Shown piece after piece: positions 19,367 to 29,717 of a stretch of DNA of 64,000 nt. The position numbers and the translations under genes were made by a program. Each line of letters opens with the position of its first letter. Position 1 is the first letter of the stretch. Origin of the DNA: Paraspadella gotoi (Eukaryota; Chaetognatha); contig CM119267.1 of NCBI GenBank assembly GCA_051294375.1, positions 9,325,709 through 9,389,708 on the forward strand. Direction: 5' to 3'. The notes beneath the pieces were generated by a model. It made no database searches and was not told where the DNA came from. It saw nothing but the letters and a program-made list of their open reading frames with translations.

Positions 19367-22265
19367 ATGGTTTGGTATCAGTCCAAGATACTCTTTGGTA
19401 GCTGTTGCGTTATTACTTTTTGTGGTGCCGCATCTTTAACTAAGGGTTTATTATTTGGTGGTCCTGAGTATGAAGGGAAAGAACTGCTGTTGGGGCGCAC
19501 ATACATAGTCACCGGTGCAAGCTCGGGAATAGGGCGAGCCACTGCTTCAGACTTGGCCTCCCGCGGAGCGAGGGTAATCCTTGCATGTCGCAATGAGAAA
19601 GAGGGCGTTAAAGTTTGCGAGGACATAATTTTTAACACGTTCAACAGGTAAGATTTTGTAATTGTATCTATTCGTCCTTCTCAGGCCTTTTCAACCTTTA
19701 TCATAATTAGACAGGTTGTATACAAGCATCTTGACCTGGCTTCATTGAGTTCGGTTCGCTCGTTTGCTGCTGATATTCTAACATCAGAAAAGCGCCTTGA
19801 CGGATTGGTGAATAACGCTGGAGTTAAGGAGCCGAAAAAAAGACGCCTAACGAAGGAGGGAATTGAGGAGCAACTTGGAGTCAATCATTTGGGACATTTC
19901 CTACTTACGAATTTGTTGATTGGTGAGAATAGGAATTAATAATGATATCAGTTTGAATCACTTAAACGATGGGTTTTTATCGTCGCAATCGCTTTGCGTT
20001 TGCGACGATCTCGTAACGCTTTTGCGCATAACTTATGCCATATGTCCTATGGGACTTTTAACCACCTTAGTCTTTAGAGACTATTATAATTTGGGACTTA
20101 GACGTTTTTAGTCTCTTCTGGACTTGAACGTTTTTTATCTTTCTCGGACTTAGACGTTTTCAGTCTCTCCTGGACTTGAACGTTTTTTAAGAACCTTTTC
20201 CAGTCGGACAGAGTTTCACCTTACACACCAGAGGGTCTCAGCAGACTCTCCCAGAAGTCTGCAGTGCTCCTCCTTATATAGACACCTTCTGGGTAACATG
20301 ATCAGCCCTTGGGTCTAGCTCTTGCATTTTGGAGGGCTAAATCAACTATCTTGTTGGTTTTTACTAATGCTATTCTTTGGCTTTTGCCAGTGCTAACCTA
20401 CAAGTTTAGGGCCATTAAAATTATAACTGCTTTTGCTTTTGTTAAAGCTACTTAAATTAGAGAAGCTCATTAGAATTCCCTCTGCTTTTGCTTTTGCCTT
20501 AGCCAATTCAATTAGATAAGCCTATTATAATTCTGTCTGCTTTTGCTCTTGCTTTAGCTAAAGTTTAGTCTCATTGTTAATTACTTTTCTTTAGGAAGAA
20601 GCTATTGCTTATTAGTTAAATTATCAGTTATTCTATGAAACTATAAAATATATAAACTACTAATAAAAAATTACCCACCTCATTTTTTATTACACCATAA
20701 CTTATGGCATAAGTGGCGTAGTCGTCGTCGTCGGCGTTCCAACTTATCGATCGCCTTTTTGATGATTAAATTTGGGTGTATGAAGCTGAAAATTTATATA
20801 CAGCTTCTCATCATCGAGGTTTATTGAAATTGGGTGAGGACAGTTATTAAATATGTTTTGTTTACGTTTTATCAAAACAAATAAATTTCCTCCTATTTTT
20901 ATGTCTCCTTTTCTCTCTCTTTTCTCTTTTAATTATATGTAGCTCTCTCTCTTTTTTCTACTACTCTGCAGGGCCTTTTCTTTTTCTCTCTTTCCTCCTG
21001 CTGCTTCTGCTGATTCGTCCGCTGATTCGTCTGCTGATTCTCTCTCTCTCTCTCTCTCTGCGTTTTTATTAAAAAAAAATTGAATTAGGATTGAATTCGT
21101 AAAATTAGGCATCGCATTTGTGCTTTCTTCTCGTCACTTTCTTTATTTTTATTTTTCTTTCTATTCTTCCTTTTCTTTCTATTCTTCCTTTTCTTTCTAT
21201 TCTTTCTTTCCTTTCTATTCTTTCTTTCCTTTCTTTCCTTTCTATTCTTTCTTTCCTTTCTATTCTTTCTTTCCTTTCTATTCTTTCTTTCCTTTCTATT
21301 CTTTCTTTCCTTTCTATTCTTTCTTTCCTTTCTATTCTTTCTTTCCTTTCTATGCTTTCTTTCCTTTCTATTCTTTCTTTCTATTCTTTCTTTCCTTTCT
21401 ATTCTTTCTTTCCTTTCTATTCTTTCTTTCCTTTCTATGCTTTCTTTCCTTTCTATTCTTTCTTTCCTTTCTATTCTTTCTTTCCTTTCTATTCTTTCTT
21501 TCCTTTCTATTCTTTCCTTTCTATTCTTTCTTCCTTCTATTCTTTCTTTCCTTTCTATTCTTTCTTTATATTTATTCTTTTCTTTTTCTTTCTGTTTATA
21601 AATTAATTTTCTTTTCTCAAATTTTTTTTAGTATCAAAATTTGTCGTCAATCCAGATTTTTCTCATGCGATTACGACGATCCTTATGCTTTTACGATTTT
21701 TTTTTATATTTTTCTAGGGAAACTGGATCAATCTTCGCCAAGTCGTATTATTAACTTGACGGACATTTCTCATCGGCATGGAAGATTAAACTTTGAGGAC
21801 TTCAACAGCGATCAACAATATGACCCTTCAGTCGCCTACAATCAGAGCAAATTAGCAGTTTCTATATTTACTCGCGAATTGGGGCGACGTTTGTCAGGAA
21901 CCGGTGTTTCGGCCTTTGCTGTTCATCCTGGATTTGTCCGAACGAAAATTAATCGTCACCTCAGTGTCGAGCAAAGTTTTTTGGCCAAAATCTTCATCCG
22001 ACCGATCTTCTGGCTGCTTCACAAGACGCCAGAGCAGGGAGCCAGGACTGTTGTCTATTGTCTTCTAAGTTCCGAAGTAGAGGGAAAAAGTGGAAGTTAC
22101 TTTAAAGACTGCGCCGAAAAGCCAGATTGTGATGCTGTCAAGAACGAACAATTAGCCAAGCGTCTTTGGATGCTCAGTGAAGTGTGGTGTGGTCAAAGAA
22201 TTTTATCGAACATGAGTCGGTCAGATGTTACATGTACATCTAATATTTCCGCTGACAAAATATGA
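19367..22265 (+). CDS. RDH11-14-like short-chain dehydrogenase with altered active site
   Basis: A membrane-anchored SDR of the retinol dehydrogenase 11-14 group, nominally NADP-dependent oxidoreduction of retinoids or lipid aldehydes at the ER or mitochondrion. Three exons, 19367-19647, 19711-19922 and 21718-22265, join in frame to 346 aa. It has an N-terminal hydrophobic anchor, the cofactor motif [14 protein letters not shown] (VNNAGV), [11 protein letters not shown], and YNQSK for the catalytic Tyr and Lys. The family NVSS motif that supplies the catalytic serine reads NLTD. The C-terminus has [22 protein letters not shown] and SGSYFKDC as in RDH11-14. Intron 2 (19923-21717) is enlarged by an LTR-like element and a minisatellite. 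The stop codon is only 40 bp from the next start codon. Altered chemistry or a non-catalytic role is possible. Confidence 0.85.
20036..20697. mobile_element. Solo-LTR-like TG...CA element in RDH intron 2
   Basis: A 662-bp unit begins TGCCATATGTCC and ends TTATTACACCA. It is flanked on both sides by TAACTTA (20029-20035 and 20698-20704), a probable target duplication. Inside are a TATA-like CTTATATAGACACC at about 20272, repeated GACTTAGACG/GACTTGAACG units near 20095-20190 and repeats of CTGCTTTTGCTTTTG. This suits a solo LTR, but 7 bp is longer than the usual 4-6-bp LTR target site and no full-length copy is present for comparison. Confidence 0.5.
21155..21567. repeat. 18-bp pyrimidine minisatellite, unit TTTCTATTCTTTCTTTCC
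   Basis: About 22-24 tandem copies of an 18-bp, all-pyrimidine (except one A) unit, with a few shortened or mutated copies. Because 18 is divisible by three, several frames stay open through it and give spurious ORFs rich in Ser, Phe and Leu. It lies in RDH intron 2, about 150 bp upstream of the exon 3 acceptor. Confidence 0.95.
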
Positions 22266-22268
22266 CCA

Positions 22269-22305
22269 TTTTTGTTTTGTTTTTTATTTTTTAGCTATTT
22301 TAAAC
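22269..22305 (+). promoter_or_regulatory. Candidate trans-splice acceptor in 40-bp intercistronic gap
   Basis: Between the RDH stop (22263-22265) and the zinc-finger start (22306) there are only 40 bp. They consist of a T-rich tract ending TTTTTTAG (AG at 22292-22293) and then 12 nt to the ATG. There is no room for a promoter and no AATAAA. An acceptor without a nearby donor is the signature of a spliced-leader addition site in operons; the inference is not proven here. Confidence 0.6.
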
Positions 22306-25233
22306 ATGGCATATAATTATACCAATGCCACATTCGGGCCTTTAAACTTTCAAGCTCCTCAGGGGATTACTTACCCACCTCCAGTTAATCACTCGGTAGC
22401 TCAAACGTTTCAAACTGAGGATGTCTCAACAATTCCAGTTTTGAGTCATGCTGTCACCGTTTCGCCCGATCCTGCTAGAGTGTCTACATACAACTATAAC
22501 AATTGGTTTCAGACGAGTGCAGAACCTGCCTTTTCGGCTACTCGGTCAATGTCAATTGATCAAAGCAAAACTTATAATGATGCCCCGAGCACACCCTATG
22601 AATACACAGACCCTTGGGGAGAGTATGTTGCGCAAAATGATTCTTTTGTCTCCATTCAAGAAAAAGCTTTGAATGAAAACCAAGCAAACTTAAGTGAACA
22701 GCAATCTGTTAGCAGTGAATATAATGGAGATTACCGACAAAGTTTCTGGTGTGATCCTTGCAAGATCGATTTGATTTCTAAAAAACAATTCGATATGCAT
22801 ATTGCGGGCAAGAATCATGCCAAAAAGTTAAAGGCTTTGGAGGCAACCTCATTTGCTTTGGGACATTTCGTATCAGGCTTAGAAAAAAAAATTTTCACCT
22901 GCGAACTTTGTAAAATTACTATGAATGGGGCGGATGTTTTTCAGAATCATCTGAAGGGTCTAAAACACGAGAAAAAGCTACAGCAGCGTTCTCAAAATGA
23001 ACTAGGTCAAATAAATTATTATTGTGAGATTTGCTATATGGAACTTGGGGTTAGTCGATTAGCGTTTGACGCTCATCTTGACGGGAAATCGCATGCAAAA
23101 CGATTAGAGCTCGGAAAGATTCAGTATGAAATTCTCGATCCAGGGAAAATAGCCTATTATTGTGAAATCTGTCACTTACCGCACGGAGATCCAGGGTCCT
23201 ATCTGGAACATTTACGATCAGAACGTCATGCAAAAAGACTTCAATTGCAAGAGAAAGGCTACAATTTAAATCCACCCGGGTCTGGCGCAATAGCCACTCC
23301 TGGCTTGTATGAAAAAAATCTTTTTTGGTGCGATGTTTGCAAGGTGATGACTACAGGATTCCCGCAATATGATAATCATATTATATCTCAAAAACACCAA
23401 AATAAAATTAAGCTTGTTCTTGAAAAGTTGAATTTAGATGAAAAAAAGGCACAGAAACAGGAAGAAAAACTAGACAGTCACCGCTTACAAACTCTGGTTC
23501 CCATGTCATTTATTTTTGAAGAGGATAAGATCTTGAAAAAAAATTTGTTTAAAGACCCCGAGGAACTAGAAGAAACACCGAAAATTTTAGACGACTCGTT
23601 TAAAAAAAAGACGATAAGAGCTGCTAGTTCTCGAGTTAAAACTCAGTCTCATTTTAGTCGGAAACAGTTACAATCTGATTCTGATATTGGTCAGCATCAT
23701 TGTGATACTTGCCACGCAAACTTGTCTTCGGAAAAAATGTTAGAGGCTCATTTGAATGGGCAGCCGCATTTAAAAAAGGAAAAAATAAGATTATTAAGTG
23801 AAGAAAAGAAAAAGGAAGAATTGGGAAACGGCTATGAAAGTTTAGAAAGCAAAATTTTATCGACAGGGCCACGGGTTCTCGAAGGGGAAATCTTTTGTCC
23901 TCTTTGTAATTTGAAAATGATGCAAGTCCATGAAGCTGAAGCACATTTTGCTAGTCCCAAGCATAGAAACAAAATCAAACATGTGATTGTAGAGCACAAA
24001 AAAAATGACCAAACGAATGATTCAATTGGAATTCCATTCATTACGGGACATGATGTAAATCCTCAACAGAATTTGTATACATTATGTGAAACCCAGTTTA
24101 TATGCGACGTTTGCTTCATAAGTGCGTCCTCAGAGGCTCAGTTTGAGACGCATATTGTAGCTAGCAAGCATTTAAAAATGGTTATTAAAGTTGCCGCGTT
24201 TGCGGGTAATAACTTGATAGTTAAAATGGAGACAGATGAAGATATTCCTCCGGAACCAGTGACAGATCAGACCGTTTATAATCTGTTTTTCGAAATTTTG
24301 AAAAAATACGAAAATGATACAGAATTTCAGAAAGGCTTTACTAAAGTTATGAATAAGTTTAAGGAAGAAGATCGAGAGAAGAAAAGGCTTGAATATTCTC
24401 GGTACGGATTTTATGATGAAGAAGGATATTATATTCAAGAAGACTCTCACGGGGATAATCCCTATTCACTTTGGTATGAAGATAAGGGCCTTAATTTGAC
24501 GGGACCTGGATTACTCTCACTTCCTCCAGGTCTGCAACCTGTTCATCCATTTAGCCATCAAAATGTTTCTTTGGCAAATTTTTCACCTTTTCGTCGACCT
24601 TATGTTTCTCCTTTTAACATGTCTGCTACCCATATGCCCAGAAATAGATTTGAAGAAAGACATTATTTTATGCAAGGGTATATGCAAAACTCACCCGCGG
24701 ATGGTCCCAAACGCAAAAGAAAAAAACGAAATAACGAGCCCCCGAAATTTGATGCTGATCAGCAAGAGTATGATCCGTCCTTTTCAATCGGTTCCCATCG
24801 TTATCGAAATCCTGATCAAAAAAATGTCCCTAAACCTAAACCACAGCCAAAAATCAATGCCAGCCGGCTTGTAGAAAACAAATCGTCTAAAAACTCAAAT
24901 AACATGGAACATGTTTTGGAAGGAACTCTGGATTGGAGTCAATTTAAAGATCCTTCCTCTACAATCGCTTCTAATCGTCAAGATATCTCTATTTCAAAAC
25001 TCCAGCCAGTTAAAGAATGTCAAGAGATTGAAAACTCGAATGAAGTTGAATATGTTATGGATATGACTCTGAATTGGGATCAATTTAAAGATCCATCAAG
25101 TTCTTTTGGTAAATGGAAAAAAACTCTCCCTTCACCAAAATCCCCTGAGAAAGTGCTCATGAGCGAGAAGGGAACATCAAAAGCGAAAGAGAAGAATAAT
25201 TTTGAGAAGGTGAACACTAGCGAAAACTGTTGA
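22306..25233 (+). CDS. Eight-finger JAZ/U1-type C2H2 zinc-finger protein
   Basis: A single-exon CDS of 975 aa. The start was placed at 22306, after the acceptor-like AG, although the frame is open further upstream through the RDH 3' end. Eight widely spaced fingers of the C-x2-C-x12-H-x5-H double-stranded-RNA/U1-type class are visible, for example CDPCKIDLISKKQFDMHIAG, CELCKITMNGADVFQNHLKG, CEICHLPHGD and CPLCNLKMMQVHEAEAHF. This class (ZNF346/JAZ, ZNF385, ZMAT) binds dsRNA or structured RNA in the nucleus. A basic KRKRKKRN patch follows the fingers, then two similar C-terminal units (LEGTLDWSQFKDPSS and MDMTLNWDQFKDPSS). A third such unit lies out of frame just after the stop. Codon use is much more AT-rich than in most neighbours. 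I do not recognise a one-to-one ortholog. Confidence 0.88.
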   Translation: MAYNYTNATFGPLNFQAPQGITYPPPVNHSVAQTFQTEDVSTIPVLSHAVTVSPDPARVSTYNYNNWFQTSAEPAFSATRSMSIDQSKTYNDAPSTPYEYTDPWGEYVAQNDSFVSIQEKALNENQANLSEQQSVSSEYNGDYRQSFWCDPCKIDLISKKQFDMHIAGKNHAKKLKALEATSFALGHFVSGLEKKIFTCELCKITMNGADVFQNHLKGLKHEKKLQQRSQNELGQINYYCEICYMELGVSRLAFDAHLDGKSHAKRLELGKIQYEILDPGKIAYYCEICHLPHGDPGSYLEHLRSERHAKRLQLQEKGYNLNPPGSGAIATPGLYEKNLFWCDVCKVMTTGFPQYDNHIISQKHQNKIKLVLEKLNLDEKKAQKQEEKLDSHRLQTLVPMSFIFEEDKILKKNLFKDPEELEETPKILDDSFKKKTIRAASSRVKTQSHFSRKQLQSDSDIGQHHCDTCHANLSSEKMLEAHLNGQPHLKKEKIRLLSEEKKKEELGNGYESLESKILSTGPRVLEGEIFCPLCNLKMMQVHEAEAHFASPKHRNKIKHVIVEHKKNDQTNDSIGIPFITGHDVNPQQNLYTLCETQFICDVCFISASSEAQFETHIVASKHLKMVIKVAAFAGNNLIVKMETDEDIPPEPVTDQTVYNLFFEILKKYENDTEFQKGFTKVMNKFKEEDREKKRLEYSRYGFYDEEGYYIQEDSHGDNPYSLWYEDKGLNLTGPGLLSLPPGLQPVHPFSHQNVSLANFSPFRRPYVSPFNMSATHMPRNRFEERHYFMQGYMQNSPADGPKRKRKKRNNEPPKFDADQQEYDPSFSIGSHRYRNPDQKNVPKPKPQPKINASRLVENKSSKNSNNMEHVLEGTLDWSQFKDPSSTIASNRQDISISKLQPVKECQEIENSNEVEYVMDMTLNWDQFKDPSSSFGKWKKTLPSPKSPEKVLMSEKGTSKAKEKNNFEKVNTSENC

Positions 25234-25541
25234 ATATGTAATGGACGAGTCTTTGGATTGGGAGAATTTTAAAGATTTCTCTACCGCATTTCATTCTTAA
25301 AAGTAAAAAATAATTTTTTTCCTACCGCTTATTTGTGTGTTGTAGTTAATTAGTCGAATTTTGATAAAATATAGGTTTTATTAGATATACGTATATACTA
25401 TATACATATCCATTTATTTCTCATTATCTTTTCAGTTTATTATACCTTGAGCTGTCAAAAAACGAAATTCATTTTTGTGCAACTGCTCTGTTATTTCTTG
25501 TTATCGACGTTCGACTAGGTTTGATCATTTAAAGTCCCAAA

Positions 25542-27609
25542 ATGTCGGTTTCGAAAATTCGAAAACGCCTGGGTAAGCTTAAGCACTTGGCCAATCAACG
25601 AGACGGCGTAATCGCTACAGAGAAGCCGTCGTCTCAACTTGTGGTCGGAAACATAGGGTTGGACAACGCGGTTCCGCGAAGCCAAATAGAGGCGCTCTTC
25701 GCTCCTTTCGGCCCCGTCGTGCTTGCCCTCGGACGTAACCGCTCCTATGCATACGTAACCTTCCTTGACACCGACAAAGCTGCGGAGGCTAAATTCGCTT
25801 TGCAAGGGACCTCTTTCTCTCATGCGTCAACCGGTCGAGAGATTTTGATGGTGATGTTGTTCGTAGATCGAGTTCCTGACTTCAAGGAAGATATCTCTGG
25901 TGTCGAAGCCCGCTCGTTGCCGGAAGGCTTAGTTCTGTTGAAGGAATTCGTTTCCGAGGACTATGAACGGGAATTGATTCAAATCTTCACGGAAATTGAA
26001 GAAGATAAAGATTGCCTCGGTAGGTTATATGTTTAAAAAAGTTACTCTACTACTTGGTTGTGGTCGGGATAGATAAGTTTTATCTCACAACACAATATCG
26101 CCTAGCTTTTGTGAAAATTTATGGTAATTTCGTTCTCTCAGAATCCGATCCTGTTTTATCCCAAACTCTAAAGCATCGACGCGTCCATCACTTTGGTTAC
26201 GAGTTTCGTTACGACACGAACGACGTCGACCCCACCTGTCCGCTGGTTGAGCGACCGATTCCCCCCGCCTGCCGACCTTTCATTGAGAAGCTCCTTTTGA
26301 CGGGCAACGCGGTCCTGGCTCCCGATCAATTGACCGTCAACCGCTACGCCCCTGGTCACGGAATCCCTCCCCACGTCGACACCCATTTCGCCTTCGAAGA
26401 CGAAATCTTTTCGCTCTCCCTTGGCTCCGGCGTCCTCATGGATTTTCGGAGTCTCGTGGACGGCCGCACGGTCTCCGTTTTCCTGCCACCCCGCAGCCTC
26501 TTGATTCTTCGCGACGCGTCCCGTTACGCCTGGACCCACGGCATTGCCCCTCGAAAGAGCGACGTCCTCTGTGGCGTCGACGGCGCCATCGATGTAGTTC
26601 ACCGCTCCGCTCGAACCTCGCTTACGTTCCGCCGAGTGTTGGCTTCCCGGAGCTGTGTCTGCCGATTTCCCGATCAATGCGAATCGAGACGAGAGGAAAA
26701 GGTGTCGCCCTGGCAGTTGGAATCAACGCACGTGCACCGCGTCTACGAGGAGATTGCTTCCCACTTTAGCGGAACGCGTCACACTCCCTGGCCCAAGGTC
26801 AAGCGATTCGTCGAGGAATTGCAGGAAGGCTCAATCGTTTTAGACGTCGGTTGCGGAAACGGAAAATATTTCGGGATTCGGGTAAATTTATTTTCTTGAG
26901 TTTTGTTTTTGAACCTCGCTCTCTTTGTATAATCAATTTTTTCATTCAGCCGCTTCATTCATCTTTCGAGATCGGATGCGACCGAAGTCTCAATCTCTCC
27001 TCTATATGCTCGTCGCGCGGATTTGCGTCTGTCGGAGCTGACGCCCTTTCTCTTCCTTTTCGCGAAGCCTGTTTCGACGCCGTCATTTCCATCGCCGTTA
27101 TTCACCATTTGGCGACCCCTCAACGGCGCGCCGCGGCCATTCGCGAAATGCTGCGTGTGGCGCGTCATCGGGCCAAGATTCTCGTCACCGTCTGGGCTTT
27201 CGAGCAAAGACATGACAACGTCGATTCTAAATACGTTTCTTCCAAAAGTGGAGTCGTCGGAGAAGTTAAAGAAAATGTGACGACCGAAAAAAATTCCGAT
27301 CTTTATGGAGAGTCAGAATTGACCAGGGGTATGACCTCGTTAATGGCGTCAGACTGTGTTGATGTTAAGCAGCTTCTCGTCCACGAAAACCGCACGTCCT
27401 TCAAGCAGCAGGATGTTCTCGTGCCTTGGCACCTGAAATCATCAAAAAACGCCGAGGACGATTCAAAACGCGTTTTCCACAGATTTTATCACATTTTCAA
27501 AGAGGGAGAATTGTTGCAACTCGTTACATCTTTACAGGATTACCACGTTAACGTTATCGACAGTTATTACGACCAAGGAAACTGGTGTTTGATTTTTCAA
27601 AAATTGTAA
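25542..27609 (+). CDS. ALKBH8: ALKBH8 tRNA wobble-uridine hydroxylase/methyltransferase
   Basis: It modifies wobble uridines of tRNA: the methyltransferase part makes mcm5U (with TRMT112) and the AlkB part hydroxylates mcm5U. Three exons, 25542-26019, 26142-26881 and 26950-27609, join in frame to 625 aa (human 664). The order is an RRM (about residues 27-105, LVVGNIGLDNAV and RSYAYVTFLD), the AlkB 2OG-Fe(II) dioxygenase (about 120-370; NRYAPGHGIPPHVDTHFAFE contains the HxD, then SLGSGVLMDF, AWTHGIAPRKSD with the distal His, and RTSLTFRRV), a Zn-binding C-x-C-x5-C (CVCRFPDQC), and the SAM methyltransferase (VLDVGCGNGKYF, GADALSLPF, AVIHHLAT, REMLRVARHRAKILVTVWAFEQ). The C-terminal LVPWHLK and FHRFYHIF motifs are typical. 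All expected active-site residues appear to be present. Confidence 0.97.
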
Positions 27610-28100
27610 CTTTTTGTGTTGCCTTTTGTGTGTCATAATTAGTGTTGAAGTTGTTTTCGTTGATGTGTGTGAGCATTGTATTTGTTAGAAGTTTCTGAAT
27701 TTTTGACTGCTTGTTTTAAAATCGTGTGAAATTGTTGGTTTATTTATTAGAAAATTATATTTTCTAAAAAAAATACATCCGTTGTTATTTTCTCTCGCTG
27801 AGAAATGTCATTTGTCGTTTTTGAGCATTCATGGAATTAAAAAATATAATTTATTGCATTCGTTTTCTAGTTTTGTTTGTTTTTCCTTTTTAAAATGTTA
27901 TTGTCAGTTGTAGAAATATGTTATTGTCAGTTACTAAAATTGTATTGTCTGTTGCCTTGAAAATTGGCTTTTTGTTAAACTTGTTTTTTTTTGCCAGTTT
28001 GGAATCTTGTTTTAAATTGTTTCTTGTTCTTACTTCCGACACAAAGACATACTATTAAGAAAACACGACTCACTTTTGAAGATTCGTTACAATCTCTGCA

Positions 28101-29216
28101 ATGGCGTATCCATCGATGATGAGTCACGTTTCCGCCTCCATCTCTCAATTGATGATCGAGCACCTCCTCAAGCTTGGCTCGCTCACTGACAACAAGTATT
28201 TCCTAATGGTGGAGGACGCGGACGGTCACCGCTGTATCCTGGGCGATAATTCCACCGTTCGATCATTCGCTTCGGGAGCGCTTCGCCCAAAGGACGACGA
28301 TCGCCGACTCGAACTCGATCCCAACGCCGTCAGCGGAGTTTTTGAGAAGCCCCTTAATTCTATCTTTGAGGACGAGGAGGTTCCGAGCGGCAACAAACGG
28401 GCAGCCAACTACATGGAGAACGAATTTAGCGCCAAGCGGGCCAAGACTGACGAGAACGGCCGCTCGGGCACCAATGATGCCGATAGCTTCGACGACGAGT
28501 GTAACATCTTCGTCGACAAGTTACCCGCCTCCTTCGAGGAAGAGCAGTTCCGGGAAACCTTCAGTCAATTCGGCATCATTCAGCGTATTAAGCTGCTGGT
28601 CGACAAACGCACCGGCCAATCGAAGTGTAACGGCTTCGTACTCTACCAGAGTTCGGCCTCGGCGGACGCCGCCATTTCCGAGATGAACGGCAAGGTGCTC
28701 GACGCCAATGGGCCACCGCTTTACGTTCGCAAGGCGAAGGAGAACAAGAAAAATCTGCTGCAGTTTTGGCCCGGCCTTCAAGCGATGGCCAATCCCGCGA
28801 TCATGGCTATGGCCACCGGACGACGTTCCGGCGCAGCATCCGCTATGCCACCCATGCCTCCGATGGGGGCCATGCCGGGAATGACTGGCATGCACGGAAT
28901 GTCTTCCAACCCTTACGCCGGTTACACCGCGCAAGGTACGCAGGCCGTGGAGGGCGTCACGAAGCACACGCTCTTTGTGTACAATCTGAGTTCTGATTCT
29001 ACGGAGTTGGATTTGTACAACCTCTTTGGAAAGTTTGGCGCCATTATCGATGTCCACCTGCAACGAGATTTGCAGACTGGCGCTGCCAAAGGTTTTGGAT
29101 TCGTGGCTTATGCGGAGTACCAGCAGGCCACGGCGGCTATCCAAGCCATGGACGGCTATCTGTACGAGAAGAATAACTACAAGCCGCTGCAAGTCTCCTT
29201 TAAGAACAGAAAATAA
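28101..29216 (+). CDS. ELAV/Hu-like RNA-binding protein with two RRMs
   Basis: An RNA-binding protein of 371 aa from one exon. The first RRM (about residues 133-215) has RNP2 NIFVDKLP and RNP1 CNGFVLY, with ILVDxxTGxS-like LLVDKRTGQSKCNG. A Met/Pro/Gly-rich linker (MPPMPPMGAMPGMTGMHGM) follows, and a C-terminal RRM (about 290-371) has LFVYNLSSDSTELDLYNLFG, KGFGFVAY and the end LQVSFKNRK. The last RRM and its LQVSFK ending match ELAV/Hu proteins better than CELF, which ends in LKVQLK. The canonical first ELAV RRM is missing; its place is taken by a 130-residue region with no recognised domain and a basic KRAAN...SAKRAK stretch. An AATAAA lies at 29370-29375. Confidence 0.8.
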   Translation: MAYPSMMSHVSASISQLMIEHLLKLGSLTDNKYFLMVEDADGHRCILGDNSTVRSFASGALRPKDDDRRLELDPNAVSGVFEKPLNSIFEDEEVPSGNKRAANYMENEFSAKRAKTDENGRSGTNDADSFDDECNIFVDKLPASFEEEQFRETFSQFGIIQRIKLLVDKRTGQSKCNGFVLYQSSASADAAISEMNGKVLDANGPPLYVRKAKENKKNLLQFWPGLQAMANPAIMAMATGRRSGAASAMPPMPPMGAMPGMTGMHGMSSNPYAGYTAQGTQAVEGVTKHTLFVYNLSSDSTELDLYNLFGKFGAIIDVHLQRDLQTGAAKGFGFVAYAEYQQATAAIQAMDGYLYEKNNYKPLQVSFKNRK

Positions 29217-29717
29217 GTCATGGCGACGAACTTCTTAATTAATTTTCGTAGAAATCAGTATGTAATAGAAGTCCCTTCATTAGGTTTTGCGATTTTTCTA
29301 GTTTTATGAACTTTAAGTTTTAACGATAGATTTGTATCGTTAGTGTATGCCTTTTCACCTTCAACTCGCGAATAAATGAACTTTTTATATATTAATTAAG
29401 CCAATCACCTTTGATTTGATAGACCTTCTTATAGAATTATCAAGTTTGTCAGTTTCGCAGGTTTTTTTGTATAACTTGTATTATTCGTAGAAATAGTGTT
29501 ATTGTCTTCATGTTTGTAATTTATCGAGTTTTCTCTGGTCCTTTCTCTGTCGTCCTCAGGCTTAGTTAAAGATTATGACAGAGACTTCTTAAATGCACAT
29601 CGTATCATTGGTCGATCTTCTTCTGTCTCTAACTCTTCTTCCTTCCGCTTTGTCCTGGGTCGTGGAACTGGTGGTAATTCTCTCGACGCTCTTGGCAGCG
29701 GCTTCGTTGCCTTGGTC

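Noticed and set aside
21120-21717. Long open frames through the 18-bp minisatellite
   Set aside because: They exist only because the repeat unit is divisible by three and lacks stops; the RDH exon 3 acceptor (TTTTTCTAG, 21717) explains the real coding start.
22225-22305. Upstream in-frame start for the zinc-finger gene inside the RDH coding region
   Set aside because: It overlaps RDH codons in another frame and lies upstream of the acceptor-like TTTTTTAG; the ATG after that site is more plausible.
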